Positions 11,261 through 25,985 of a DNA stretch of 64,000 nucleotides are shown in pieces. The stretch is taken from assembly GCA_037039925.1 (NCBI GenBank), contig JAXRKP010000284.1:166001-230000 (forward strand), read 5' to 3'. The notes beneath the pieces are model-generated. The model searched no databases. It was not told the DNA's origin and saw nothing but the letters and a program-made list of their open reading frames with translations. Made by a program: the position numbers and the translations under genes. Position 1 is the first letter of the stretch. The number at the start of each line of letters is the position of its first letter. The DNA comes from Doris montereyensis (lineage: Eukaryota > Mollusca > Gastropoda > Nudibranchia > Dorididae).

Positions 11261-13200
11261 CATGATGGTTAAGAGACAACACGTTCATAATAGTAATATC
11301 CAACACGTTCATGATGGTTATAGACAACACGTTCATGATGGTTATAGACAACACGTTCATGATGGTTATAGACAACACGTTCATGATGGTTATAGACAAT
11401 ACGTACATGATGGTAATAGACAACAAGTACATGATGGTAATAGACAACACGTACATGATGGTTAATAGACAACACGTTTATGATGGTTAATAGGCAACAC
11501 GTTCATGATGGTTAAGAGGCAACACGTTCATGGTGGTTAATAGACAACACGTTCATGATGGTTAATAGACAACACGTACATGATGGTAATAGACAACACG
11601 ATGATTGATGATGGTAATAGACAACACGTTGATGATGGTAATAGACAACACGTTGATGATGGTAATAGACAACACGTTGATGATGGTAATAGACAACACG
11701 TTGATGATGGTAATAGACAACACGTTGATGATGGTAATAGATAACACGTACATGATGGTAATAGACAACACGTTGATGATGGTAATAGACAACACGTACA
11801 TGATGGTAATAGACAACACGTACATGATGGTAAGAGACAACACGTTGATGATGGTAATAAACAACAAGTACATGGTGGTAATAGACAACACGTACAAGAT
11901 GGTAATAGACAACACGTTGATGATGGTAATAGACAACACGTTCATGATGGTAATAGACAACACGTTCATGATGGTAAGAGACAACACGTTCATAATGGTT
12001 AAGAGGCAACACGTACATGATGGTAATAGACAACACGTTCATGATGGTAATAGACAACACGTTCATGATGGTAATAGACAACACGTTCATGATGGTTAAT
12101 AGACAACACGTTCATGATGGTTAATAGACAACACGTTGATGATGGTAATAGACAACACGTACATGATGGTAATAGACAACACGTACATGATGGTAAGAGA
12201 CAACACGTTCATGATGGTTAATAGACAACACGTTCATGATGGTAATAGACAGCACGTTCATGATGGTAATAGACAACACGTTCATGATGGTTAATAGACA
12301 ACACGTTCATAATGGTTAAGAGGCAACACGTTCATAATGGTTAACAGACAACACGTTCATGATGGTTAACAGACAACACGTTCATGATGGTTAAGAGACA
12401 ACACGTTCATGATGGTTAAGAGACAACACGTACATGATGGTTAATAGACAACACGTTCATGATGGTTAATAGACAACACGTACATGATAGTTAATAGACA
12501 ACACGTTCATGATGGTTAAGAGACAACGCGTTCATGATGGTAAGAGACAACACGTACATGATGGTTAATAGACAACACGTTCATGATGGTAAGAGACAAC
12601 ACGTTCATGATGGTTAATAGACAACACGTTGATGATGGTAAGAGACAACACGTACATGATGGTTAATAGACAACACGTTCATGATGGTTAATAGACAACA
12701 CGTTCATGATGGTTAATAGACAACACGTTCATGATGGTTAATAGACAACACGTTCATGATGGTTAATAGACAACACGTTCATGATGGTTAATAGACAACA
12801 CGTTCATGATGGATGGTTAATAGACAACACGTTCATGATGGTTAATAGACAACACGTTCATGATGGTTAATAGACAATACATACATGATGGTTAATAGAC
12901 AACACGTACATGATGGTTAATAGACAACACGTTCATGATGGTTAAGAGACAACACGTTCATGATGGTAAGAGACAACACGTACATGATGGTTAATAGACA
13001 ACACGTTCATGATGGTTAATAGACAACACGTACATGATGGTTAATAGACAACACGTTCATGATGGTTAATAGACAACACGTTCCTGGTGGTTAATAGACA
13101 ACACGTTCATGATGGTTAATAGATAACACGTTCATGATGGTAATAGACAACACGTTCATGATGGTTAATAGACAACACGTACATGATGGTTAAGAGGCAA
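11260..13200. repeat. Array block E (25-bp units, CACGTTCATG core)
   Basis: The dominant unit is TTAATAGACAACACGTTCAT then GATGG, 25 bp, with a 24-bp minority carrying GTAATAGAC. The extra T breaks long reading frames, so open frames here are short compared with neighbouring blocks. Confidence 0.9.
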
Positions 13201-13640
13201 CACATACATGATGATAAGAGACAAGACATACATGATGGTTAAAAGACAACACGTACATGATGGTTAAGAGACAACACATACATGATGGTCAAGAGATAAC
13301 ACGTACATGATGGTTTAGAGACAACACATACATGATGGTTAAGAGACAACAATACATGATGGTTAAGAAACAACACATACATGATGGTTAATAAACAACA
13401 CGTACATGATGGTTTAGAAACAACACGTACATGATGGTTAAGAAACAACACGTACATGATTGTTAAGAAACAACACATACATGATGGTTAAGAGATAACA
13501 CGTACATGATGGTTTAGAGACAACACATACATGATGGTTAATAAACAACACGTACATGATGGTTAAGAAACAACACGTACATGATGGTTAAGAAACAACA
13601 CGTACATGATGGTTAAGAAACAACACGTACATGATGCTAG
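13200..13640. repeat. Array block F (TAAGAAAC linker, 25 bp)
   Basis: Units read TTAAGAAACAACACGTACAT then GATGG, mixed with TTAAGAGAC and TTTAGAGAC variants. Several carry CACATAC in place of CACGTAC. Confidence 0.85.
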
Positions 13641-16600
13641 GAGTCAACACGTACGTGATGGTTAAGAGACAACAAGTACATAATGCTAGTAGACACAATG
13701 TATACTATGCTAATAGACAACACGTACATAATGCTAGTAGACACAATGTATACTATGCTAATAGACAACACGTACATAATGCTAGTAGACACAATATATA
13801 CTATGCTAATAGACAACACGTACATAATGCTAGTAGACACAATGTGTACTATGCTAATAGACAACACGTACATAATGCTAGTAGACACAATGTATACATA
13901 TGCTAATAGACAACACGTACATAATGCTAAGACAACACGTACATAATGCTAGTAGACAACACGTACATAATGCTAGTAGACAACACGTACATAATGCTAA
14001 TAGACAACACGTACATAATGCTAATAGACGTACATAATAGTAGACAACACGTACATAATGCTAATAGACAACACGTACATAATGCTAATAGACAACACGT
14101 ACATAATGCTAATAGACAACACGTACATAATGCTAGTAGACAACACGTACATAATGCTAGTAGACAACACGTACATAATGCTAGTAGACAACACGTACAT
14201 AATGCTAGTAGACAACACGTACATAATGCTAATAGACAACACGTACATAATGCTAGTAGACAACACGTACATAATGCTAGTAGACAACATGTACATAATG
14301 CTAGTAGACAACACGTACATAATGCTAGTAGACAACACGTACATAATGCTAGTAGACAAATAGACAACATACATAATGCTACATAATGCTAGTACATAAT
14401 GCTAATAGACAACACGTACATAATGCTAGTAGACAACACATACATAATGCTAGTAGACAACACGTACATAATGCTAGTAGACAACACATACATAATGCTA
14501 GTAGACAACACGTACATAATGCTATGCTAGTAGACAACACGTACATAATGCTAGTAGACAACAATGTAATAATGCTAGTAGACAACAAGTACATAATGCT
14601 AGTAGACAACAATGTACACTATGCTAATAGACAACACGTACATAATGCTAGTAGACAACATGTACATATGTATAGTATGCTAGTAGACAACACGTACATA
14701 ATGCTAGTAGACAACACGTACATAATGCTAGTAGACAACACGTACATAATGCTAGTAGACAACACGTACATAATGCTAGTAGACAACACGTACATAATGC
14801 TAGTAGACAACACGTAGACAACACGTACATAATGCTAATAGACAACACGTACATGATGCTAGTAGACAACACGTACATGATGCTAAGTAGACAACACGTA
14901 CATAATGCTAGTAGACAACACGTACATGATGCTAGTAGACAACACGTACATAATGCTAATAGACAACACGTACATAATGCTAGTAGACAACACGTACATA
15001 ATGCTAGTAGACAACACGTACATGATGCTAGTAGACAACACGTACATAACTAGTAGACACAATGTATACAGACAAGTACATTCTATACAATGCTAATAGA
15101 CAACACGTACATGATGCTAATAGACAACACAACATAACAGTTACAAGTACATAATGCTAGTAGACAACACGTACATAATGCTAATAGACAACACGTACAT
15201 AATGCTAGTAGACAACACGTACATAATGCTAGTAGACAACACGTACATAATGCTAGTAGACAACACGTACATAATGCTAGTACATAAGAGACAACATGTA
15301 CATAATGCTAATAGACAACACGTACATGATGGTTAAGTAGACAACACGTTCATAATGGTATAGACAACACGTACATAATGCTGGACAACACGTACATAAT
15401 AGACAACACGTTCATAATGGTTAGCTACAACACATTCATGATGGTTATAGACAACACGTTCATAATGCTAATAGACAACACACGTACATAATGCTAATAG
15501 ACAACACGTACAATGATGGTATAATAATAGACAACACATACATAATGCTAGTAGACAACAATCATGATTCTAATAGACAACACGTACATAATGCTAGTAG
15601 ACAACAACGTTACTGATTCTAATAGACAACACGTACATAATGCTAATAGACAACACGTACATGTAGACACAATGTTAATAGACAACACGTACATCATGCT
15701 ATGGATTCTAATAGACAACACTTACATGATGCTAGTAGACACAATGTTACATGATGGTTACATGATGGTAAGAGACAACACGTTCATAATGCTAATAGAC
15801 AACACTTACATAATGGTTAAGAGACAACACGTTCATAATGCTAATAGACAACACGTACATGATGGTAAGAGACAACACGTACATAATGCTTAGACAACAG
15901 GTACATAATGATGGTTAATAGACAACACGTACATGATGCTGTAGACACAATGTATACTATGCTAATAGACAACACGTACATGATGGTTAGTAGACACAAT
16001 GTGGTTTATACTGATGTTAATAGACAACACGTACATGATGTTAAACAACACGTACAATGTTAGACAACACGTACATAATGGTAGGAGTCAACACGTACAT
16101 GATGGTTAATAGACACACAATGGTACGTACATGATGGATAGGCTATAATGGTTAATAGACAACACGTACATAATGCTAGTAGAGGACAAATGTAATTTGA
16201 GACAACACGTTCATGATGGTTAAGAGACAACACGTCACATATGATGGTTAAGAGACAACACGTTCATGATGGCTAGTAGAGACAACACGTTCATGATGGT
16301 TAATAGACAACACGTTCATGATGGTTAATAGACAACACGTACATGATGGTTAATAGACAACACGTACATGATGGTTAATAGACAACACGTTCATGATGGC
16401 TAGTAGACAAACGTACATGATGGTTAATAGACAACACGTACATGATGGTTAATAGACAACACGTTCATGATGGTTAATAGACAACACGTACATGATGGTG
16501 CTATGACAACACGTTCATGAGATAGACAACACGTACATAATGCTAATAGACAATAAGTACATAATGCTAATAGACAACACATACATAATGCTAATAAACA

Positions 16601-19600
16601 ACACGTACATAATGGTTAAGAGACAACACGTACATAATGGTAGTAGACAACACGTACATGATGGTTAATAGACAACACGTACATGATGCTAATAGACAAC
16701 ACGTACATAATGCTAATAGACAACACGTACATAATGCTAATAGACAACACGTACATAATGCTAGTAGACAACAAGTACATAATGCTAGTAGACAACACGT
16801 ACATAATGCTAGTAGACAACACGTTCATGATGCTAATAGACAAACGTTCATAATGCTAGTAGACAACACGTTCATAATACTAATAGACAACACGTACATG
16901 ATGGTTAAGGCTACATGATGGTTAAGAAACAACACATAATGCTGATAGACAACACGTACATAATGCTAAAAGACAACACATACATAATGTTAAGAGACAA
17001 CACATACATAATGCTAATAGATAACACGTACATAATGGTTTAGACAACACATACATAATGCTACATGATAAACAACACGTACATGATGGTTTAGTAGACA
17101 ACACGTACATGATGCTTAAGAAACAACACGTACATAATGCTAATAAACAACACGTACATAATGTTAGTAGATAACACATACATAATGCTAGTAGACAACA
17201 CATACATGATGGTTAATAAACAACACGCAATGCAACAGTACATGACTAGTAAACAACACGTACATGATGCTAGTAGACAACACGTACATAATGCTAGTAG
17301 TACATAACAGTAGACACAATGTACATAATGCTAATAGACAACACGTACATAATGCTAGTAGACAACAATGTATACTATGCTAATAGACAACAAGTACATA
17401 ATGCTAGTAGACATGAATACTATGCTAATAGACAACACGTACATAATGCTAGTAGACAACAATGTACATATGCTAATAGACAACACGTACATAATGCTAG
17501 TAGACAACAATGTATACTATGCTAATAGACAACACGTACATGATAAGTAGACAACACATACATAATGCTAGTAGACAACAAGTACATAATGCTAGTAGAC
17601 AACACGTACATAATGCTAATAGACAACACGTACATGATGCTAGATGATGCTATGCTAATAGACAACACGTACATAATGCTAGTAGACAACAAGTACATAA
17701 TGCTAGTAGACAACACGTACATAATGCTAGTAGACAACACGTACATAATGCTAGTAGACAACAAGTACATAATGCTAGTAGACAACACGTACATAATGCT
17801 AGTAGACAACAAGTACATAATGCTAGTAGACAACAAGTACATAATGCTAATAGACAACAAGTACATAATGCTAATAGACAACACGTACATAATGCTAGTA
17901 GACAACACGTACATAATGCTAGTAGACAACAAGTACATAATGCTAGTAGACAACACGTACATAATGCTAATAGACAACACGTACATAATGCTAGTAGACA
18001 ACAAGTACATAATGCTAGTAGACAACACGTACATAATGCTAGTAGACAACACGTACATAATGCTAGTAGACAACAAGTACATAATGCTAGTAGACAACAC
18101 GTACATAATGCTAGTAGACAACAAGTACATAATGCTAGTAGACAACAAGTACATAATGCTAGTAGACAACAAGTACATAATGCTAGTAGACAACACGTAC
18201 ATAATGCTAGTAGACAACAAGTACATAATGCTAAGTAGACAACAAGTACATAATGCTAGTAGACAACAAGTACATAATGCTAGTAGACAACACGTACATA
18301 ATGCTAATAGACAACACATACATAATGCTAGTAGACAACACGTACATAATGCTAGTAGACAACACGTACATAATGCTAATAGACAACACATACATAATGC
18401 TAGTAGACAACACGTACATAATGCTAATAGACAACACGTACATAATGCTAATAGACAACACATACATAATGCTAATAGACAACACGTACATAATGCTAGT
18501 AGACAACACGTACATAATGCTAATAGACAACACATACATAATGCTAATAGACAACACGTACATAATGCTAGTAGACAACACGTACATAATGCTAGTAGAC
18601 AACACATACATAATGCTAGTAGACAACAAGTACATAATGCTAGTAGACACAATGTACATAATTCTAATAGACAACACGTACATAATGCTAGTAGACAACA
18701 TACATAATGCTAGTAGACAACAAGTACATAATGCTAGTAGACAATGTATACATACATAATCTAGTAGACAACACATACATAATGCTAGTAGACAACAATG
18801 TACATAATTCTAGTAGACAACACATACATAATGCTAGTAGACAACACATACATAATGCTAGTAGACAACACATACATAATGCTAGTAGACAACACATACA
18901 TAATGTTAGTAGACAACAAGTACATAATGCTAATAGACAACACATACATAATGCTAATAGACAACACATACATAATGCTAGTAGACAACACATACATAAT
19001 ACTAATAGACAACACATACATAATGTTAGTAGACAACAAGTACATAATGCTAGTAGACAACACATACATAATGCTAGTAGACAACACGTACATAATGCTA
19101 GTAGACACAATACATACTATGCTAGTAGACAACACATACATAATGTTAGTAGACAACAAGCTAATACATAATGCTAGTAGACAACACATACATAATGCTA
19201 GTAGACAACAAGTACATAATGCTAGTAGACAAAGTACATAATGCTAATAGACAACACATACATAATGCTAGTAGACAACAAGTACATACATAATGCTATT
19301 CTAATAGACAACAAGTACATAATGCTAGTAGACAACACATACATAATGCTAGTAGACAACAAGTACATAATGCTAGTAGACAACACATACATAATGCTAG
19401 TAGACAACACATACATAATGCTAGTAGACAACACATACATAATGCTAGTAGACAACACATACATAATGCTAGTAGAACAACAAGTAATAGACAACACATA
19501 ATACTAGTAGACAACACATACATAATGCTAGTAGACAACACATACATAATGCTAGTAGACAACACATACATAATGCTAGTAGACAACACATACATAATGC

Positions 19601-21170
19601 TTAGTAGACAACAAGTACATATAATGCTAATAGACAACACATACATAATGCTAGTAGACAACACATACATAATGCTAGTAGACAACACATACATAATGCT
19701 AGTAGACAACACATACATAATGCTAGTAGACAACACGTACATAATGCTAGTAACAACAGTACATAATGCTAGTAGACAACACGTACATAATGCTAGTAGA
19801 CAACACATAATGCTAGTAGACAACAAGTACATAACGCTAATGCTAGTAGACAACACATACATAATGCTAGTAGACAACAAGTACATAATGCTAGTAGACA
19901 ACACGTACATAATGTTAGTAGACAACATGTATACTAATGCTAGTAGACAACACGTACATGATGCTAGTAGACATAATATATACTATGCTAATAGACAACA
20001 CGTACATAATGCTAGTAGACACAATGTACACTATGCTAATAGACAACACGTACATGATGCTAGTAGACAACAATATATACACATACATAATGCTAATAGA
20101 CAACACGTACATAATGCTAGTAGACAACAATGTATACATAATGCTAATAGACAACACGTACATAATGCTAGTAGACAACACGTACATAATGCTAGTAGAT
20201 AAAATGTATACTATGCTAATAGACAACACGTACATGATATTAGTAGACACAATGTATACTATGCTAATAGACAACACGTACATGATGCTAGTAGACAACA
20301 CGTACATAATGTAGACACAATGTATAATGCTAATAGACAACACGTACATAATGCTAGTAGACACAAGTACTAATGCTAGTAGACAACACGTACATTATGC
20401 TAGTAGACAACAATGTATACTATGCTAATAGACAACACGTACATAATGCTAGTAGACACAATGTATACTATGCTAATAGACAACACGTACATGATGCTAG
20501 TAGACACAATGTATACTATGCTAATAGACAACACGTACATGATGCTAGTAGACACAATGTATACTATGCTAATAGACAACACGTACATGATGCTAGTAGA
20601 CACAATGTACACTATGCTAATAGACAACACGTACATAATGCTAGTAGACACAATGTATACTATGCTAATAGACAACACGTACATAATGCTAGTAGACAAC
20701 AATGTACATGATACTAGTAGATAAAATGTATACTATGCTAATAGACAACACGTACATGATATTAGTAGACACAATGTATACTATGCTAATAGACAACACG
20801 TACATGATGCTAGTAGACACAATGTATACTATGCTAATAGACAACAACATAATGGTACTATGATACTATGCTAAACAACACGTACATTATATGATAATAT
20901 GCTAAAGACAACACGTACATAATGCTAGTAGACACAATGTACACTATGCTAATGATAATAGTAATGATGCAACACAATGTATACTGATGCTAATAGCAAC
21001 ACGTATTCATAGACACAATGTACACACTATGCTAAAGACAACACGTACATAATGCTAGTAACACAATGTACACTATGCTAATAGACAACAGATACATAAT
21101 GCTAGTAGACACAATGTATACTATGCTAATAGACAACACGTAATAATGCTAGTACAATGATGCTATGCTA
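13640..21170. repeat. Array block G (AGTAGAC linker), with 48-bp higher-order units
   Basis: The main unit is AGTAGACAACACGTACATAA then TGCT. A 48-bp higher-order unit pairs it with TAGTAGACACAATGTATACT then ATGC at about 13680-13905 and 20400-20700. Between about 15300 and 17200 the order is scrambled, mixing E- and F-type units with G-type and with broken units. From about 18700 to 19730 most units read CACATAC. Confidence 0.9.
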
Positions 21171-23260
21171 ATAGACAACACGTACATGATGCTAGTAAAC
21201 AACACGTATATGATAATAGTAAACAACACGTATATGATGCTAGTAAACAACACGTATATGATAATAGTAAACAACACGTATATGATGCTAGTAAACAACA
21301 CGTATATGATAATAGTAAACAACACGTATATGATGCTAGTAACCAACACGTACATGATGCTAGTAAACAACACGTACATGATGCTAGTAACCAAAACGTA
21401 CATGATGCTAGTAACCAAAACGTACATGATGCTAGTAACCAAAACGTACATGATGCTAGTAACCAAAACGTACATGATGCTAGTAAACAACACGTATATG
21501 ATAATAGTAAACAACACGTACATGATGCTAGTAAACAACACGTATATGACAATAGTAACCAACACGTACATGATACTAGTAAACAACACGTATATGATAA
21601 TAGTAACCAACACGTACATGATGCTAGTAAACAACACGTACATGATGCTAGTAAACAACACGTTCATGATGCTAGTAAACAACACGTACATGATGCTAGT
21701 AAACAACACGTACATGATGCTAGTAACCAACACGTACATGATGCTACGTATGAACAACACGTACATGATGCTAGTAGCCAACAACATCGTACTATGCCAA
21801 CATACATCAGTAGTAGTCAACACGTACATCATACTAGTAACCAACACGTACATGATGCTAGTAAACAACACGTACATGATAATATAACCAACACGTTCAT
21901 GATGCTATACAACACGTATAAACAACACGTACATGATGCTAGTAAACAACACGTACATGATGCTAGTAAACAACACGTACATGATGCTAGTAACCAACAC
22001 GTACATGATGCTAGTAAACAACACGTACATGATGCTAGTAACCAACACGTACATGATGCTAGTAAACAACACGTACATGATGCTAGTAAACAACACGTAC
22101 ATGATGCTAGTAAACAACACGTACATGATGCTAGTAACCAACACGTACATGATGCTAGTAAACAACACGTACATGATGCTAGTAAACAACACGTACATGA
22201 TGCTAGTAAACAACACGTACATGATGCTAGTAAACAACACGTACATGATGCTAGTAACCAACACGTACATGATGCTAGTAAACAACACGTACATGATGCT
22301 AGTAAACAACACGTACATGATGCTAGTAAACAACACGTACATGATGCTAGTAACCAACACGTACATGATGCTAAACAACAAGTAACCAACACGTACATGA
22401 TGCTAGTAACAACAACATGATGCTAGTAAACAACACGTACATGATGCTAGTAACCAACGTACATGATGCTAGTAACCAACACGTACATGATGCTAGTAAC
22501 CAACACGTACATGATGCTGATGCTAGTAACCAACACGTACATGATGCTAGTAAACAACACGTATATGATGCTAGTACCAACACGTACATGATACTAGTAA
22601 CCAACACGTACATCATACTAGTAACCAACACGTACATCATACTAGTAACCAACACGTACATCATACTAGTAACCAACACGTACATCATACTAGTAACCAA
22701 CACGTACATGATGCTAGTAAACAACACGTAATGATAATAGTACTCGTACATGATGCTAGTAAACAACACGTACATGATAATAGTAAACAACACGTATATG
22801 ATGCTAGTAACCAACACGTACATGATGCTAGTAACCAACACGTACAGGATGCTAGTAACCAACACGTACATGATGCTAGTAACCAACACGTACATGATGC
22901 TAGTAACCAACACGTACATGATGCTAGTAACCAACACGTACATGATGCTAGTAACCAACACGTACATGATGCTAGTAAACAACACGTACATGATGCTAGT
23001 AACCAACACGTACATGATAATAGTAACCAACACGTTCATGATACTAGTAACCAACACGTACAGGATGGTAGTAACCAACACGTACATGATGGTAGTAACC
23101 AACACGTACATGATAATAGTAACCAACACGTACATGATGATAATAACCAACACGTACATGATAATAGTAGTCAACACATACATGATAATAGTAACCAACA
23201 CGTACATGATAATAGTAGTCAACACGTACCTGATAATAGTAACCAACACGTACATGATAC
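21170..23260. repeat. Array block H (AGTAAAC/AGTAACC linker)
   Basis: Very homogeneous 24-bp units read AGTAAACAACACGTACATGA then TGCT, or AGTAACC. A set of units alternating AGTAAAC and AGTAACC repeats at about 21930-22370, consistent with recent amplification of a multi-unit segment. Confidence 0.9.
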
Positions 23261-24310
23261 TAGTAGCAAACACGTACATCATACTAGTAGCCAACACGTA
23301 CATCATACTAGTAGCCAACACGTACATCATACTAGTAGTCAACCCGTACATCATACTAGTAGTCAACACGTACATCATACTAGTAGTCAACACGTACATC
23401 ATAATAGTAGCCAACACGTACATCATACTAGTAGCCAACACGTACATCATACTAGTAGTCAACACGTACATCATACTAGTAGTCAACACGTACATCATAC
23501 TAGTAGTCAACACGTACATCATACTAGTAGTCAACATCATACTAGTAGTACCATACTAGTAGTGATGGTAGTAGTCAACACGTATAGGATGGTAGTAGTC
23601 AACACGTACATGATGGTAGTAGTCAACACGTACATCATACTAGTAGTCAACACGTACATCATACTAGTAGTCAACACGTACATCATACTAGTAGTCAACA
23701 CGTACATCATACTAGTAGTCAACACGTACATCATACTAGTAGTCAACACGTACATCAAACTAGTAGCCAACACGTACATCATACTAGTAGTCAACACGTA
23801 CATCATACTAGTAGTCAACACGTACATCATACTAGTAGCCAACACGTACATCATACTAGTAGTCAACACGTACATCATACTAGTAGTCAACACGTACATC
23901 ATACTAGTAGTCAACACGTACATCATAATAGTAGCCAACACGTACATCATACTAGTAGCCAACACGTACATCATACTAGTAGTCAACACGTACATCATAC
24001 TAGTAGTCAACACGTACATCATACTAGTAGTCAACACGTACATCATACTAGTAGTCAACACGTACATCATACTAGTAGTCAACATCATACTAGTAGTACC
24101 ATACTAGTAGTGATGGTAGTAGTCAACACGTACAGGATGGTAGTAGTCAACACGTACATGATGGTAGTAGTCAACACGTACATCATACTAGTAGTCAACA
24201 CGTACATCATACTAGTAGTCAACATGTACATCATACTAGTAGTCAACACGTACATCATACTAGTAGCCAACACATACATCATACTAGTAGTCAACATCAT
24301 ACTAGTAGTA
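23260..24310. repeat. Array block I (AGTAGTC linker) with ~0.54-kb higher-order repeat
   Basis: Units read AGTAGTCAACACGTACATCA then TACT. A distinctive break (ACTAGTAGTACCATACTAG then TAGTGATGG) occurs at about 23540, 24085 and 24300, so about 0.54 kb and then a shorter segment of the block have been duplicated with the break included. Confidence 0.85.
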
Positions 24311-25020
24311 CTATACTAGTAGTGATGGTAGTAGTCAACATGTACATGATGGTAGTAGTCAACACGTACATGATGGTAGTAGTCAACATGTACATGATGG
24401 TAGTAGTCAACATGTATATGATGGTAGTAGTCAACACGTACATGATGGTAGTAACCAACACGTACATGATGGTAGTAGTCAACATGCACATGATGGTAGT
24501 AGTCAACACGTACATGATGGTAGTAGTCAACATGTATATGATGGTAGTAGTCAACATGTATATGATGATGGTAGTAGTCAACATGTATATGATGGTAGTA
24601 GTCAACATGTGATGATGGTAGTAGTCAACATGTATATGATGGTAGTAGTCAAGTAGTCAACATGTACATGATGGTAGTAGTCAACATGTACATGATGGTA
24701 GTAGTCAACATGTATATGATGGTAGTAGTCAACATGTACATGATGGTAGTAGTCAACATGTACATGATGGTAGTGAGTCAACATGTACATGATGGTAGTA
24801 GTCAACATGTACATGATGGTAGTAGTCAACATGTATGTGATGGTAGTAGTCAACATGTATGTGATGGTAGTAGTCAACATGTATGTGATGGTAGTAGTCA
24901 ACATGTACATGATGGTAGGAGTTAACATGTACATGATGGTAGTAGTCAACATGTAAATGATGGTAGTAGTCAACATGTACATGATGGTAGTAGTCAACAC
25001 GTATGTGATGGTAGTAATCA
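24310..25020. repeat. Array block J (AGTAGTCAACATGTACATG)
   Basis: Units of 24 bp read AGTAGTCAACATGTACATGA then TGGT. The CpG of the consensus is mostly TpG here. Some units carry TATATGATG or TATGTGATG. Confidence 0.85.
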
Positions 25021-25985
25021 ACACGTACATGATGCTAATAACCAACTCATACATGATGCTAATAGCCAACTCATACATGATGCTAATAGCCAACTCATAC
25101 ATGATGCTAATAGCCAACTCATACATGATGCTAATAACCAACTCATACATGATGCTAATAACCAACTCATACATGATGTGACCAACTCATACATGATGCT
25201 AATAGCCAACTCATACATGATGCTAATAGCCAACTCATACATGATGCTAATAACCAACTCATACATGATGCTAATAGCCAACTCATACATGATGCTAACA
25301 GCCAACTCCGACATGATGCTAATAGCAAACATGCACGTAATGCTAATAGCCAACACGTACATAATGCTAATAGCCAGCATGTACATGATGCTAATAGCCA
25401 ACATGTATATGATGCTAATAGCCAACACGTACATGATGCTAATAGCCAACACGTACATGATTCTAATAGCCATCATGTACATAATGCTAATAGCCAACAT
25501 GTACATGATGCTAATAGCCAACATGTACATGATGCTAATAGCCAACATGTACATGATGCTAATAGCCAACACGTACATGATGCTAATAGCCAACATGTAC
25601 ATGATGCTAATAGCCAGCATGTACATGATGCTAATAGCCAACACGTACATGATGCTAATAGCCAACACATACATAATGCTAATAGCCAACATGTACAGGA
25701 TGCTAATAGCCAACATGTACAGAATGCTAATAGCCAACATGTACATGATGCTAATAGCCAACATGTACATGATGCTAATAGCCAACATGTACATGATGCT
25801 AATAGCCAACATGTACAGGATGCTAATAGCTAACATGTACATGATGCTAATACCTAACATGTACAGGATGCTAATAGCCAACATGTACATGATGCTAATA
25901 GCCAACATGTACAGGATGCTAATAGCCAACACATACATAATGCTAATAACCAACATGTACATGCTGCTAATAGCCAACGTGTACA
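25020..25985. repeat. Array block K (AATAGCC linker, TpG core)
   Basis: Units read AATAGCCAACATGTACATGA then TGCT; the first ~13 carry CAACTCATACATG instead. The linker matches block A at the opposite end of the array. The last unit runs into a coding relic at 25986 without losing phase. Confidence 0.85.

Larger units (their letters stand above)
4139..25985. repeat. Giant 24/25-bp minisatellite array (~22 kb)
   Basis: About 900 units share the core CAACACGTACATRATG, followed by a variable linker such as CTAATAGC, GTAATATC or CTAGTAGA. Most units are 24 bp; those around 11.3-13.6 kb are mainly 25 bp. Variants are organised in homogeneous blocks, listed separately, as expected from local amplification and conversion. 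Because 24 is a multiple of three, two frames stay open on each strand for hundreds of codons. These are not taken as genes. The array is interrupted once, at 5722-5952, by a hammerhead-type insertion. Confidence 0.97.

Noticed and set aside
4139..25985. CRISPR-like array
   Set aside because: Units are contiguous 24/25-mers with graded variants and no unique spacers, in a eukaryotic context without cas genes.
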